A DNA stretch of 64,000 nucleotides from Granulicella mallensis (lineage in GTDB: Bacteria; Acidobacteriota; Terriglobia; Terriglobales; Acidobacteriaceae), in assembly GCF_014203225.1 (NCBI RefSeq), contig NZ_JACHIO010000007.1, positions 1 through 64,000 on the forward strand. Reading direction: 5' to 3'. The notes under the pieces are model-generated. The model was given only the letters and a program-made list of their open reading frames with translations. It had not been told where the DNA came from and made no database searches. The first letter of the stretch is position 1. Each line of letters begins with the position of its first letter. The position numbers were made by a program, and so were the translations under genes. Of the stretch, positions 17,542 to 26,151 are shown in pieces.

Positions 17542-18339
17542 TCATCGTCTTAAACGCCGATCGACGAATGACGGAGTAACCTCCGAAGCTGGTTTCCCAA
17601 AGGTATCCGCGCGTCCCTCTGTGCGGTTGGCGAGTTCCGTATCAGATTCGCTGCTTCCCTCAACTTTCAGAAACTTCATGAGGTAGATGGCGGGGACGGC
17701 GTGCAGCGCATGGTACTCCGCCAGCTTGTTTGTTTGCTCGAAGACATGACGTTCGGGTTCGGCGAAGGCGGGTTCGTTGAGTGTGAGGAGTTCGAAGCCG
17801 CGACGGCTAAAGGCGGCAATGATCTCAGTCATGGTGAGCGGGTTGGCGGGAAGCTCAATGCGCTTGCCATCAAGATAAAAACAGCGAATCCAATGGCGTT
17901 GTGCAGCCGTTGTAGGGTGCATATCGGAAAGGAGAATGTGTCCGCCAACGCGGAGGATACGAACGCACTCGCCTGCGAAGGCATCCAGATCTGCGAGGTA
18001 ACTCAACACGAAAGAGGCAAGGATAAGATCAGTGGACGCGTCGGCGGCGGGCAGGGTGGTGGAGTCACTGAGGTGGAGGGCGGTGGTGAGAGCGAGCGTG
18101 ACGCGTGCCTTTTCCAGCATGGCGTCGGAGGCGTCCGTGCCGGTGAGAGTCCTGGGGGCGAGGAGCTCAATTTGCTTTAACCAGCGCCCGGTACCGCAGC
18201 CTATGTCGAGGACATCAAGGCCCTTGATCGGCGGCATCATCGGAGGGAGCGTGCGCTGTTCGAGCAGAAGCAGGGGATTGGGCTGAGTGTCGTAGACCTC
18301 AGCCCAATCATTGAAGAGCGCACGTGTGCCGGTGTTCAC
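17542..18339 (-). CDS. Class I SAM-dependent methyltransferase
   Basis: 265 residues with the SAM-binding motif 'VLDIGCGTGRWLKQIELL' near residue 43 and later 'LILASFVLSYLADLDAFA'. It starts with GTG at 18339, overlapping the stop of the upstream radical SAM gene (GTGA), so it is translationally coupled as the last gene of the group. It may modify the same product as the radical SAM enzymes. No substrate can be named from sequence. Confidence 0.8.
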   Translation of the reverse strand: MNTGTRALFNDWAEVYDTQPNPLLLLEQRTLPPMMPPIKGLDVLDIGCGTGRWLKQIELLAPRTLTGTDASDAMLEKARVTLALTTALHLSDSTTLPAADASTDLILASFVLSYLADLDAFAGECVRILRVGGHILLSDMHPTTAAQRHWIRCFYLDGKRIELPANPLTMTEIIAAFSRRGFELLTLNEPAFAEPERHVFEQTNKLAEYHALHAVPAIYLMKFLKVEGSSESDTELANRTEGRADTFGKPASEVTPSFVDRRLRR

Positions 18340-19805
18340 AAACTTTCCCGTTTTGGTCTGCGCAGAGCGATGAACTGGTTAGCGAGGTGGAGCTCGAACG
18401 GAAAGCTATAGAGATGCAGCGTATAACGCCACGCGCTCAGCACCTGAAGGAAGATACGACTCCAGCGAGGCGCCCGGATGTCCTGGACCGTGGGCCAGCG
18501 GGATGCGACGACGGTCTCGAAGTTGTCGATGAGGAGCTTGGTCTTCCGCTTGAGCCAGGGGGCATTGGTATCGATACGAAGGGTGAAGTTCATCCACTCT
18601 TCGGTAGCCCAGCCCGCTGGGGTATCGGGGAAGGGGACCTCGATGTTGCCATACATGCCATCACCGGCCTGATGGGGCTGAGGAGTGGGAGTGTAATGCT
18701 GGATGATGATCTCGGAGTCCGGATTGATGCGCTTGATCTTGCGAATAAAGCGCAGGGTTTCGCGGGTATCGCGGTCGGGATCGTTGGGGTTGCCGATGAC
18801 GAAGGAAAACTCCGGGATGATGCCAAACTGGCGAGTGCGGCGTGCGATCTCGAGAGTCTGAGCCGTGGTGATGCCCTTCTGCATCTCCTCAAGCACCCAG
18901 TCGGAGCCTGACTCCGCGCCGAAGAAGATCATCGCGCAGCCGGCGCGTTTGATGGAGGCCCATGTCTCGTCTGAATAGCGAGACATGATGTCGACACGGG
19001 CTTCACACCACCAACGAAGGTTCAGATGGGCCATGCCGTCGCAGAGTTCGCGGGCCTTATCTTCGCGAAGGAAGAAGTTCATATCGTAGAACTGGACGGA
19101 GTCCGCACCGTAGTTCTCTACGAGATGCGTAAGTATGGCAATGGTGCGCTCGGGGGACTCGAACTTTTCCTTGTTGCCGTAGGCTGCGTGAACTCCACAG
19201 AAGCTGCAGTTGAAGGGACATCCGATGCTGGCGTGATGTACGGCTGTTCGCTTTCCGAAGAAGGATGGGCGAAGGTATTTTTCAACGGGGAGGCGGTGGA
19301 AGGGGGACCAGGGGAACTCGTCCGGCCCCTTCATGGGACGCTCACCGTTGTCGCGGCGCAGGCCGAAGACGTCCTTGTATAAGAGACCCTTGATGGTGTC
19401 GAGTTGGCGGTTACCGCGAAGGGCGTCGAGGAGTTCCAGAAGGGTGTCTTCGCCCTGGCCGCGAACCACGTAATCGACATAACGGGCATTGAGCGCGGCG
19501 TCGGGATAGATGGAAGGGAAGTAGCCGCCCCAGCAGATAGGGACCTCGGGACGGAGCCTGCGAATCTCGCGAGAGGTCTCCATGGCCGCGACCATCTGGG
19601 GGCCGGGCATCGCGGAGACGCCGAGAAGCTCAACGTTGTGGGTGGAGATGAGGTCGAGAATGCGTTGGGTCGCATTGTCTTCCGCGTTGCCGTCTACGAT
19701 CTCGTAGTCGACCTTCCCTTCGAGGACGGCGGCGAGGGCAAGCACTGCCAGAGGCAGTCGGCTGTTGCGTGGCTTCGTGGCGCGGGGATGGTAGAGGATG
19801 ATCAT
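18336..19805 (-). CDS. Cobalamin-binding-domain radical SAM protein (third of the group)
   Basis: 489 residues. An N-terminal Rossmann-like B12-binding-type domain (about 1-150, opening 'MIILYHPRATKPRNSRLPL') precedes a radical SAM barrel with the cluster motif C-P-F-N-C-S-F-C near residue 193. 'MSRYSDETWASIKRAGC' and 'FFGAESGSDWVLEEMQKGI' are typical of the B12-radical SAM class, which includes methylases of unactivated carbon or phosphorus, ring formers and carbon-carbon coupling enzymes. The start at 19805 overlaps the stop of the preceding methyltransferase by ATGA. The frame is open upstream to 19826 but without a ribosome binding site. Confidence 0.85.
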   Translation of the reverse strand: MIILYHPRATKPRNSRLPLAVLALAAVLEGKVDYEIVDGNAEDNATQRILDLISTHNVELLGVSAMPGPQMVAAMETSREIRRLRPEVPICWGGYFPSIYPDAALNARYVDYVVRGQGEDTLLELLDALRGNRQLDTIKGLLYKDVFGLRRDNGERPMKGPDEFPWSPFHRLPVEKYLRPSFFGKRTAVHHASIGCPFNCSFCGVHAAYGNKEKFESPERTIAILTHLVENYGADSVQFYDMNFFLREDKARELCDGMAHLNLRWWCEARVDIMSRYSDETWASIKRAGCAMIFFGAESGSDWVLEEMQKGITTAQTLEIARRTRQFGIIPEFSFVIGNPNDPDRDTRETLRFIRKIKRINPDSEIIIQHYTPTPQPHQAGDGMYGNIEVPFPDTPAGWATEEWMNFTLRIDTNAPWLKRKTKLLIDNFETVVASRWPTVQDIRAPRWSRIFLQVLSAWRYTLHLYSFPFELHLANQFIALRRPKRESL

Positions 19806-20626
19806 TGCGAGACTTTCTCGAAGCACAGCAGGACGTGGTCGCCTGTGCTGCGCAGGAGCGGCACACGGGCGAGAAGAGATTCAAGACGGCAAAGAAGCCG
19901 AAAGGCAGTCGGATGGTTGCGAGCCCATGGTTCGAGGTAAGAAGGAGGTACCGCGACGCCGATTCCAGTGGTGGAGCGGAGCCGGAAGTGCGGGCTGAAG
20001 CTACGAAGGATCTGCTTGAGGCTCGGATAGTAAACATCGAGCGAGACGCCGTCGATGGTGGCCTGTGTATGACCGCTCAGTCTGCGAAACGCTTTTTTCT
20101 TCTGGCCGAGAGCAAGGTAATAGAAGATCTCCGTCAGACAGACACGGGTTGAGAAGCAGAGCAGGAGCCGGTCCCCATCCTTGACGAGAGGGGCGAGCGA
20201 TGCGGCGACAGGGGCGAGGTCCTTAATACAGTTGAGCCCGGAGAAGTTGGAGAAGACACCGTCGAAGCGACGGGCGGGAGCAAATTCCTTGATACGCTCC
20301 GTGGGGAGATGGCAGAATACGACGGGCAACGGAACGGATTGAGCTTTGAGCCGTTGCTCGGCGTGCGTGATCATGTCCTGCGAAGCATCGCAGGACATGA
20401 CAGAGATGTCGTGCTGGGCTAGGAAAAGGGCATCCTCGCCGGTGCCGCAGTTCAGCTCCAGAATGTTGTCGCCAGCATGGAAGGTTTCGAGCAGGATCTT
20501 CCAGACAGAGCTGCGCTGAGCGCGACCGATGAGTGTGTCCGTGAACTTATCGTCATAGACGGGGGCGAGACGGTCGAAGGCGGCTCCGGCAGCATGAACA
20601 GTGGTGGAGAGAGGAGAAGCTATCAT
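19802..20626 (-). CDS. SAM-dependent methyltransferase
   Basis: 274 residues with 'ILELNCGTGEDALFLAQHD' as the SAM-binding loop near residue 50 and a longer C-terminal region than UbiE-type enzymes. The ATG at 20626 overlaps the preceding radical SAM stop (ATGA), and this gene in turn overlaps the next one. It is the middle gene of a four-gene coupled run. The open frame extends further upstream, but that part lies within the preceding gene in another frame. The substrate is unknown. Confidence 0.82.
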   Translation of the reverse strand: MIASPLSTTVHAAGAAFDRLAPVYDDKFTDTLIGRAQRSSVWKILLETFHAGDNILELNCGTGEDALFLAQHDISVMSCDASQDMITHAEQRLKAQSVPLPVVFCHLPTERIKEFAPARRFDGVFSNFSGLNCIKDLAPVAASLAPLVKDGDRLLLCFSTRVCLTEIFYYLALGQKKKAFRRLSGHTQATIDGVSLDVYYPSLKQILRSFSPHFRLRSTTGIGVAVPPSYLEPWARNHPTAFRLLCRLESLLARVPLLRSTGDHVLLCFEKVSQ

Positions 20627-22032
20627 GCCTCTACCTCGTACTGCGTAGCCAGAAGGCCCTGGCGTGAGTCTGTAATGCTCTGTGCGAGATTGTTTATGAG
20701 GGCTATGTCTTGCCCTCCGCCGTCTGTGAGTTTGGCGAGTGCTACTTCGTCGCGGAGAAGCTTGTCTGCGTGGGCATAATAGGCGCGGGAATGACGACCC
20801 TTGATTTTGATCTCGCGGTCTGAACTCTTGCCCCACGGACCGAGTTGCACCAGCTTGCTCTGGATCTGCTGGTAATAGGGTGTGCCTTTGATGGGATAGG
20901 AGACGGTAGTAAAGAAGATGTCAGGCTTCGATTTGCTGACATGATGAATGGTCGCCTCGATGTCCTCCATCTCCTCGCCTTCATAACCCCACATCAGGAA
21001 CATGCCGCTCTGGATGTTACGTGCGCGTGTCTGCTCGATGGCGCGTTGAACCTGTTCTACCTTTACGCCGCGGTCCATGGAGTCAAGCAGCCGCTGCGAA
21101 CCTGATTCGGACCCGATCCAAATGCGGAAGCAGCCAAGCTCTGCGAGCAGATCCAGCATCTCTTCATTGAGCCGGTCGGCTCGCGATATGCACTCGAAGG
21201 GGATGTGTAGATTGCGGCGACGCATCTCGCCTGCATACTTGCGGATCCATTCGTGGTTGATGGTGAAGACGTCGTCCGAGATCCAGGCGATGTCTGGTGT
21301 GTACTCATGGAGGAGGAACTCAAGTTCGTCGACGACCTTGAGCGGATCGCGGCGGCGGTGGGTCTGCCCGTAAACCTGGTGGCTGCACCAGCGGCATTTA
21401 TACGGGCAGCCACGGGCGGTGATGAAGTTGACGGAACCCTGTTGGTGATGGGTACGCCAGGTATCGACATAGCGATGAAGATCGATGGCGTGACGCGCAG
21501 GCCACGGCTGTGCGTCAAGATCCGCGATCTGGGCCCGTGGCGGATTCTGATGGTAGTGCCCAGTCTCATCGAGGAATGCGACCCCGGCGATCTTGGATCT
21601 CCAGTCGGCGTCCGTCTGGTCTGCGCGTGCGCGCAGGGCAGTCAGCAGCTCCTCCATGGTCGCCTCGCCTTCGCCGAAGACCACGAATTCCGCGCCAGAC
21701 TCCAGGTATTCCTGCGCATAGGCTCCAGGTTCCGGACCACCGACGACGACACGCCAGCCGGCTTCGCGCGCGACTGCCATGATCTCTACAGCATTTGTCC
21801 GCGTCATCAGGTTGGCATAGATGCCGAGCACCGTTGGAGTCTCGGTGCGCAGGTGATGAATGAGGTCTGGCTTGCTGGAGAAGGTCGTGTCAAATACATC
21901 GACGTCAAAACCCCGCGCGCGCAGATGGGAACATAGATAGAGAATCCCCAGTGGAGCATAGGGCTTCATGATCTGGATCTCTTTCGGATCATCGAAGAGA
22001 AAATAACCGTGGGTAAGCAGAAGGTCCGGCAT
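20623..22032 (-). CDS. Cobalamin-binding-domain radical SAM protein (second of the group)
   Basis: 469 residues. The B12-binding-type N-terminal domain ('YAPLGILYLCSHLRARGFDV', 'VVVGGPEPGAYAQEYL') is followed by a radical SAM barrel with C-P-Y-K-C-R-W-C near residue 200. It is closer to the BchE/anaerobic Mg-protoporphyrin cyclase-like branch in layout. AAGGAGAGCTTG precedes the ATG at 22032, and a TTG one codon upstream is unlikely. It is coupled by ATGA to the downstream methyltransferase. A short degenerate relative of its residues around 'GWRVVVGGPEPGA' survives at 24962-25020. Confidence 0.86.
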   Translation of the reverse strand: MPDLLLTHGYFLFDDPKEIQIMKPYAPLGILYLCSHLRARGFDVDVFDTTFSSKPDLIHHLRTETPTVLGIYANLMTRTNAVEIMAVAREAGWRVVVGGPEPGAYAQEYLESGAEFVVFGEGEATMEELLTALRARADQTDADWRSKIAGVAFLDETGHYHQNPPRAQIADLDAQPWPARHAIDLHRYVDTWRTHHQQGSVNFITARGCPYKCRWCSHQVYGQTHRRRDPLKVVDELEFLLHEYTPDIAWISDDVFTINHEWIRKYAGEMRRRNLHIPFECISRADRLNEEMLDLLAELGCFRIWIGSESGSQRLLDSMDRGVKVEQVQRAIEQTRARNIQSGMFLMWGYEGEEMEDIEATIHHVSKSKPDIFFTTVSYPIKGTPYYQQIQSKLVQLGPWGKSSDREIKIKGRHSRAYYAHADKLLRDEVALAKLTDGGGQDIALINNLAQSITDSRQGLLATQYEVEA

Positions 22033-22146
22033 CAAGCTCTCCTTTTCTATGTTTGGCTATTGCTCGATGTTATACGCGGGACTGTGAGCAGGGTACTGAC
22101 TGGGTTAGCAGGCATTGGCTTGGAGCGACGGTTCGATCAGAGACCT

Positions 22147-23673
22147 CTAACATGCAGCCTCCGCAGGAGTCTTGGCGAGGCGCTTGGCATCGACAGCGGG
22201 TTTTTGTGCTGTCGACATGCGCTTTTTCAGCTTGTTGTTGAGCCAGATCTCCACGGGATACTTATAGACATCGTGGTCGAGGCGCCAGCGGGCCGGAAGC
22301 GAGAGGCTCTTTTGAGCGATACGGGTGATGGGGCCGCGCGTGTCCGTTGCGATGGGGATACGGTCGAAGGCGATACGGAGATAATCGCGCGTTATCTGGA
22401 GGCGTTCATGCTCTTTGCCCTTGAGCCAGGGAAGCTGGGTATAACGCGGGAAGTAGTCAGCCCAGCCTTCGAGGGTCTTGGGAACTTCTATGCCCATCTC
22501 CTCGGAGCGCTTCATGATGGGGGAACCGGGATAGGGAGTGAAGATGTTTGTCCAGAACTCGGCGCCAGGAAAGCGGCGGCAGACGTCCATCATAAAGTTG
22601 ACGGTTTCGCGGCGTTCCGTCAGGCCCTCGCCCGGGAAAGCGAAGATGATATTGAAGGAGGGCCGGATGTCAGCGGCAAGACAGCGTGCGGCGCTCTCGT
22701 AGATCTGGTCGAAGTCCTGGAACGTCTTATTCATCAACTGCAGGATCTTGGGGGAGCCGGAGTCGACGCCCTGGCAGATCTGCTGCAAGCCCGCGCGGCG
22801 GAGTAGTTTCAAATCCTCAGGTGAGAGGCGGGCGACCATATTTGTCGTGGCTTGCACGCTCCACTTGAATTGTGACTTCTCGCGTACAAGGCCTTCTGCG
22901 ATGCCTCGTACGCGGTCGAGATCGACCATGAAGTTATCGTCGACCACCCACAACATCTCCAACTTATAGCGGCGGGTGAGATCGACCGTCTCTTCAACGA
23001 ACTGTTCGGGCGGCAGGGCGTTCCACTTGCGGCCGTAGACACCGGCGTTCGTGCAGTATCCGCAGTTGAATGGGCACGCAAGGGAGGAGGTATACATGGC
23101 CCAACGCTTGCCGCAGCCGCGCTCGTAGGCATCGAAATCAGCAATGTGATAAGCCTTGGGAGGCATATCCATGAGTGGCTTGAGGGGGCGCTCAGGCGTC
23201 ATGATGAGCTTACCGCCGCGTTTGAAACCAATACCTGCTATGAGGTCAGGGGCGGAGTGGCTCTGGAGGTGCTGCACGAGTTCAAGGAGAGCATCCTCGC
23301 CCTGCCCGCGAACGACGTAGTCCACACAGTCAGCCTGAAGAGTCTGGTCGGGAAGAAGAGAGGGATGCCATCCGCCGAGGATGATGGGAAAATCAGGATT
23401 CCATTCCTTAACCGCACGCGCGATCTCTACCGTTTCGCGAATCATGGGACCGGTGACGAGCGAGATGCCCAGGCAGACGGCGTCACGAACCTCTTCGAGC
23501 ACACGCTGCTTGAAGTTGGGGGTGATGGTGGAGTCAATGAGAACGATGTCGAAGCCAGCTCGTATGAGCGGGGTTGCGACAGCCAGGATCCCTAGAGGCG
23601 CCGTTGCTTCTGAACTAGCGAAGGAAGGGAAGAAGAAGACGATTTTCCTGGATGAGACGGAGTTCTTGGGCAT
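22147..23673 (-). CDS. Cobalamin-binding-domain radical SAM protein (first of the group)
   Basis: 508 residues with a B12-binding-type domain ('TAPLGILAVATPLIRAGFDI') and a radical SAM barrel with C-P-F-N-C-G-Y-C near residue 196. 'QICQGVDSGSPKILQLMNK' and a long C-terminal region follow. It precedes the four-gene coupled run with a 114-base gap and is probably co-transcribed. The last residue is cysteine. It is divergent from the HPr-kinase-like gene across 133 bases, which should hold both promoters. Substrate and chemistry are unknown. Confidence 0.86.
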   Translation of the reverse strand: MPKNSVSSRKIVFFFPSFASSEATAPLGILAVATPLIRAGFDIVLIDSTITPNFKQRVLEEVRDAVCLGISLVTGPMIRETVEIARAVKEWNPDFPIILGGWHPSLLPDQTLQADCVDYVVRGQGEDALLELVQHLQSHSAPDLIAGIGFKRGGKLIMTPERPLKPLMDMPPKAYHIADFDAYERGCGKRWAMYTSSLACPFNCGYCTNAGVYGRKWNALPPEQFVEETVDLTRRYKLEMLWVVDDNFMVDLDRVRGIAEGLVREKSQFKWSVQATTNMVARLSPEDLKLLRRAGLQQICQGVDSGSPKILQLMNKTFQDFDQIYESAARCLAADIRPSFNIIFAFPGEGLTERRETVNFMMDVCRRFPGAEFWTNIFTPYPGSPIMKRSEEMGIEVPKTLEGWADYFPRYTQLPWLKGKEHERLQITRDYLRIAFDRIPIATDTRGPITRIAQKSLSLPARWRLDHDVYKYPVEIWLNNKLKKRMSTAQKPAVDAKRLAKTPAEAAC

Positions 23674-23806
23674 ATAGACGACGCTCCTCTATTGAGATCT
23701 TGCCGTTTCGCTGTTAAGAGCGTGTCACATCGGTGTCTACGAATTGTCAGGAGTTTGTCATTTATGTTTGGTGTGAGTTGAAGGCTCTTTCCAGGCAAAT
23801 TCGTTC

Positions 23807-24961
23807 GTGGAAATGGTGACGAAGCGCGGACAAAGTGGTGACAAACCAATCACCCATCCTTCCTACACTTTGTTAGTCAACCGGTATGCAGAAGATGGAA
23901 GTTTTCAGCTTCAACCAGCCAGGTGCAGGAAGGGAAAATTGTTGACGACCGAACTTCTTAAACAGGGATCTCCCGAGGCGACTATCGCTCCCAAGCCAGG
24001 CACGATAGAGGAGGATCTCCTTTGCAATATGGAGTTGCCGCTCCGTGGTGTCTTTTATCCTCTTGGCTTTCCTGTCGAGATCGTCACCAATGAGCAAGCC
24101 GTTCTGGACGCCGCTAACGATAGCTGGGGATATCTTCGTCCGCGGCAGATGAACTCCGTGGTGCAGCTCCGCATCAGTGTTAGTGAAGGAGGCGGTTCCG
24201 AGTGCCCTCCCACGCCTGTTTCCCGGGCTAACCGTCACTTGTTTTCGATTGTGGCGGACACAGACAATCAGGCTATCGTCGATCTTAAAGCAGGCTTTGC
24301 CGCCGTCTGGCTGAATCAGGCGACGATACGTCACAGTTTGTATCTTCGCTATTACTTTCTTGAAGGCGCTGCGTACATTCTTCTCTGCTCGTCAGCCGTA
24401 ACCTCTCTGCACGCAGCCTGTGTCAGCCGGTACGGGCGAGGTATTCTTTTGTGCGGCGACTCCGGGGCCGGCAAGTCTTCTCTGTCCTATGCCTGTGCCC
24501 GTGCCGGATGGACCTATACTTCTGACGACGCCAGCTATCTTCTGCATGGCACGGATGATCCCCGGGTCATCGGCAACTCGCATCAGGTACGTTTTCGGCC
24601 GACGGCCAAGACACTCTTTCCGGAGCTGGAAGGCCGTGCACTCACTCCGCGGGCAGAGGGCAAACCGTCCATTGAAGTTCCTACCTCCGAGTTGCCCGGG
24701 CTCATTACAGCGAGCGAGGCGAAAATCGACTTTATCGTCTACCTCAAGCGAGGGCCGTCAGAGACGGGGGAACTGACACCGCTACCCGATGGTGCTGCGA
24801 TAGAGCGCATTCGAGAAAATTTATATCCTATCGCTGAAATTCGTGCGATCCATGAAGAGGCCGTGCAGGTACTATCCGGCGTTCCTGCCTATGAACTGCG
24901 ATATCGCGACTTCGATCACGCTATCGGACAACTCGACCGTCTCGTCCGCTCCCACGCGTAG
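23807..24961 (+). CDS. HPr-kinase-like P-loop protein
   Basis: Resembles the C-terminal catalytic half of HPr kinase. It has a Walker A 'GDSGAGKSS' near residue 217, 'TYTSDDASYL' just after it, and 'VIGNSHQVRFRPTAKTLFPE'. The canonical HprK N-terminal domain and a nearby HPr gene are absent, so the role is not carbon catabolite control by that system. Such solitary HprK-like proteins occur in some peptide- and polysaccharide-related clusters. The start is uncertain: ATG at 23807, TTG at 23939/23942 preceded by GGAAGGGAAAA, or ATG at 24029. It is divergent from the radical SAM group, which suggests a shared pathway. Confidence 0.75.
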   Translation: MEMVTKRGQSGDKPITHPSYTLLVNRYAEDGSFQLQPARCRKGKLLTTELLKQGSPEATIAPKPGTIEEDLLCNMELPLRGVFYPLGFPVEIVTNEQAVLDAANDSWGYLRPRQMNSVVQLRISVSEGGGSECPPTPVSRANRHLFSIVADTDNQAIVDLKAGFAAVWLNQATIRHSLYLRYYFLEGAAYILLCSSAVTSLHAACVSRYGRGILLCGDSGAGKSSLSYACARAGWTYTSDDASYLLHGTDDPRVIGNSHQVRFRPTAKTLFPELEGRALTPRAEGKPSIEVPTSELPGLITASEAKIDFIVYLKRGPSETGELTPLPDGAAIERIRENLYPIAEIRAIHEEAVQVLSGVPAYELRYRDFDHAIGQLDRLVRSHA

Positions 24962-25020
24962 GCTCCGGGGCCTGGACCACCGGCGAGGATACGCCAGCCG
25001 GCCTTGCCGGTAGTCAGGCC
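24962..25020 (-). pseudogene. Remnant of a radical SAM (B12-domain) gene
   Basis: On the minus strand these about 60 bases read GLTTGKAGWRILAGGPGPGA, matching 'AREAGWRVVVGGPEPGA' of the radical SAM protein encoded at 20623-22032. About 40 of 48 bases are identical to 21718-21765. The match begins at the stop codon of the HPr-kinase-like gene and fades by 25020. It looks like the scar of a duplicated, then deleted, radical SAM gene. Confidence 0.55.
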
Positions 25021-25038
25021 TTAGAGATACACGTGACT

Positions 25039-25563
25039 TTACGCTCTTGACTGTTCGGCAAAGGCCGAATACATCGTGCCCCCAAACCGCGATGGATGCG
25101 TTGCCAGTCTTTCCACACGCTCCACTCCTGACTCACGGAAGAGTTCGCGAAGCCTTTTGAAGCCGATCGGATAAGGTCCCCACGGATTCGGCCTGGATCG
25201 CTCATACTCCACAATCAGGAAGCGATCTGTCACGGACAAAAGCCTTCTCAAAAACAGGTGTTGCTCCTGAATGAAGTGCAGGGAGTTTGCCATGAGAATT
25301 CCATCGACCGATGGAAGGCGGAGGCTCGGGCTCTGCAGATCTCCCAGGATCTTACGAATCTCGACTCCGTCATACTGATTCGGAATGCGCTCCAACGCTC
25401 TCTGGTCCAGATCGACGGCATGAATCGTGCTACCGGGAGCCAGCAACTGCGCAAGCGCGGTTGTGAACGTTCCGCTGCCGCAACCAAGATCGCACCAGGA
25501 TTGCGGTCGCGACCATTCGATGAGGGGTGTGCGAATCAGCGCCGTGGCCTGACTGATCTTCAT
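25039..25563 (-). CDS. Small class I SAM-dependent methyltransferase
   Basis: 174 residues with 'WCDLGCGSGTFTTALAQLL' near residue 23 and a conserved acidic loop 'IHAVDLDQRAL'. It is shorter than most class I enzymes, but the core fold appears complete. It is convergent with the HPr-kinase-like gene. It may be part of the radical SAM locus or an independent gene. There is no substrate clue. Confidence 0.75.
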   Translation of the reverse strand: MKISQATALIRTPLIEWSRPQSWCDLGCGSGTFTTALAQLLAPGSTIHAVDLDQRALERIPNQYDGVEIRKILGDLQSPSLRLPSVDGILMANSLHFIQEQHLFLRRLLSVTDRFLIVEYERSRPNPWGPYPIGFKRLRELFRESGVERVERLATHPSRFGGTMYSAFAEQSRA

Positions 25564-26151
25564 CTCTCCACTGTACTTTTCTAGAGTGGTGGGTCGTTAA
25601 TTAGTTAAAGAATTGATGGTCTGTTCAGCACAACGCGAAGCGCGTTCCCTGATGCTTCAGCATCAGGGAGACGGAGGGAGCCGTAGCCTTTAGGCTACGG
25701 AATTCAGGGGCTGGGAAAGATGTGGCCTTCAGGCCCGGGCCTTCTTTCGGCTGCGAACAAAAGGCCCGGGGCTGAAGCCCAATTCTTGCCTGGCTCTCAT
25801 TCCGTAGCCTAAAGGCTACGGCTCCCTCCGTCCCGCGACGCTAAAGCGTCGTGGTTTCGCTATACACCTACAGGAGATTTGCTATAGGCGTGTCATCAAA
25901 CTGCTATTCGAGCGGTGCAAATAACTTCTTGTAGCAAGAAACCAGAAGGACCTGGCTTCAGCCAGGCCGTAGGAGTGGGGCGCAGATTCCTTCCGCTTTG
26001 CGCCTCAACAAACTGTTTGCACTGTTCGATTTAGGTGTAGAAGCAATTGGATGACACGCCTAGCCCTTCTGATGAGTGGGGCAATCGTCCACGTGTCGGA
26101 ACTGGGCCCCCATCTGCCGAAATCGTCATCAGATGGGGGCACCCGGTAGAG
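25564..26151. repeat. 588-bp gene-free stretch holding two adjacent nested palindromic elements
   Basis: Element one: 25670-25700 is the exact complement of 25802-25832 (31-bp arms, each itself a hairpin CCGTAGCC-TTTA/TAAA-GGCTACGG). 'aggcccgggcctt' and 'aaggcccggggct' pair inside, CCCTGATGC-TTCA-GCATCAGGG lies at 25647-25668, and the 43-bp segment shared with the nasA-narK gap is at 25846-25888. Element two: 'taggcgtgtcatc' at 25885 pairs with 'gatgacacgccta' near 26051-26063, and 'gagcggtgcaaat' pairs with 'gtttgcactgttc'. A CCTGGCTTCAGCCAGG hairpin lies near the middle. No gene is seen. Confidence 0.8.

Noticed and set aside
17542..25563. Lasso-peptide or other RiPP cluster
   Set aside because: The HprK-like and radical SAM genes suggested it, but no precursor peptide, PqqD-like domain, protease or cyclase gene was found.
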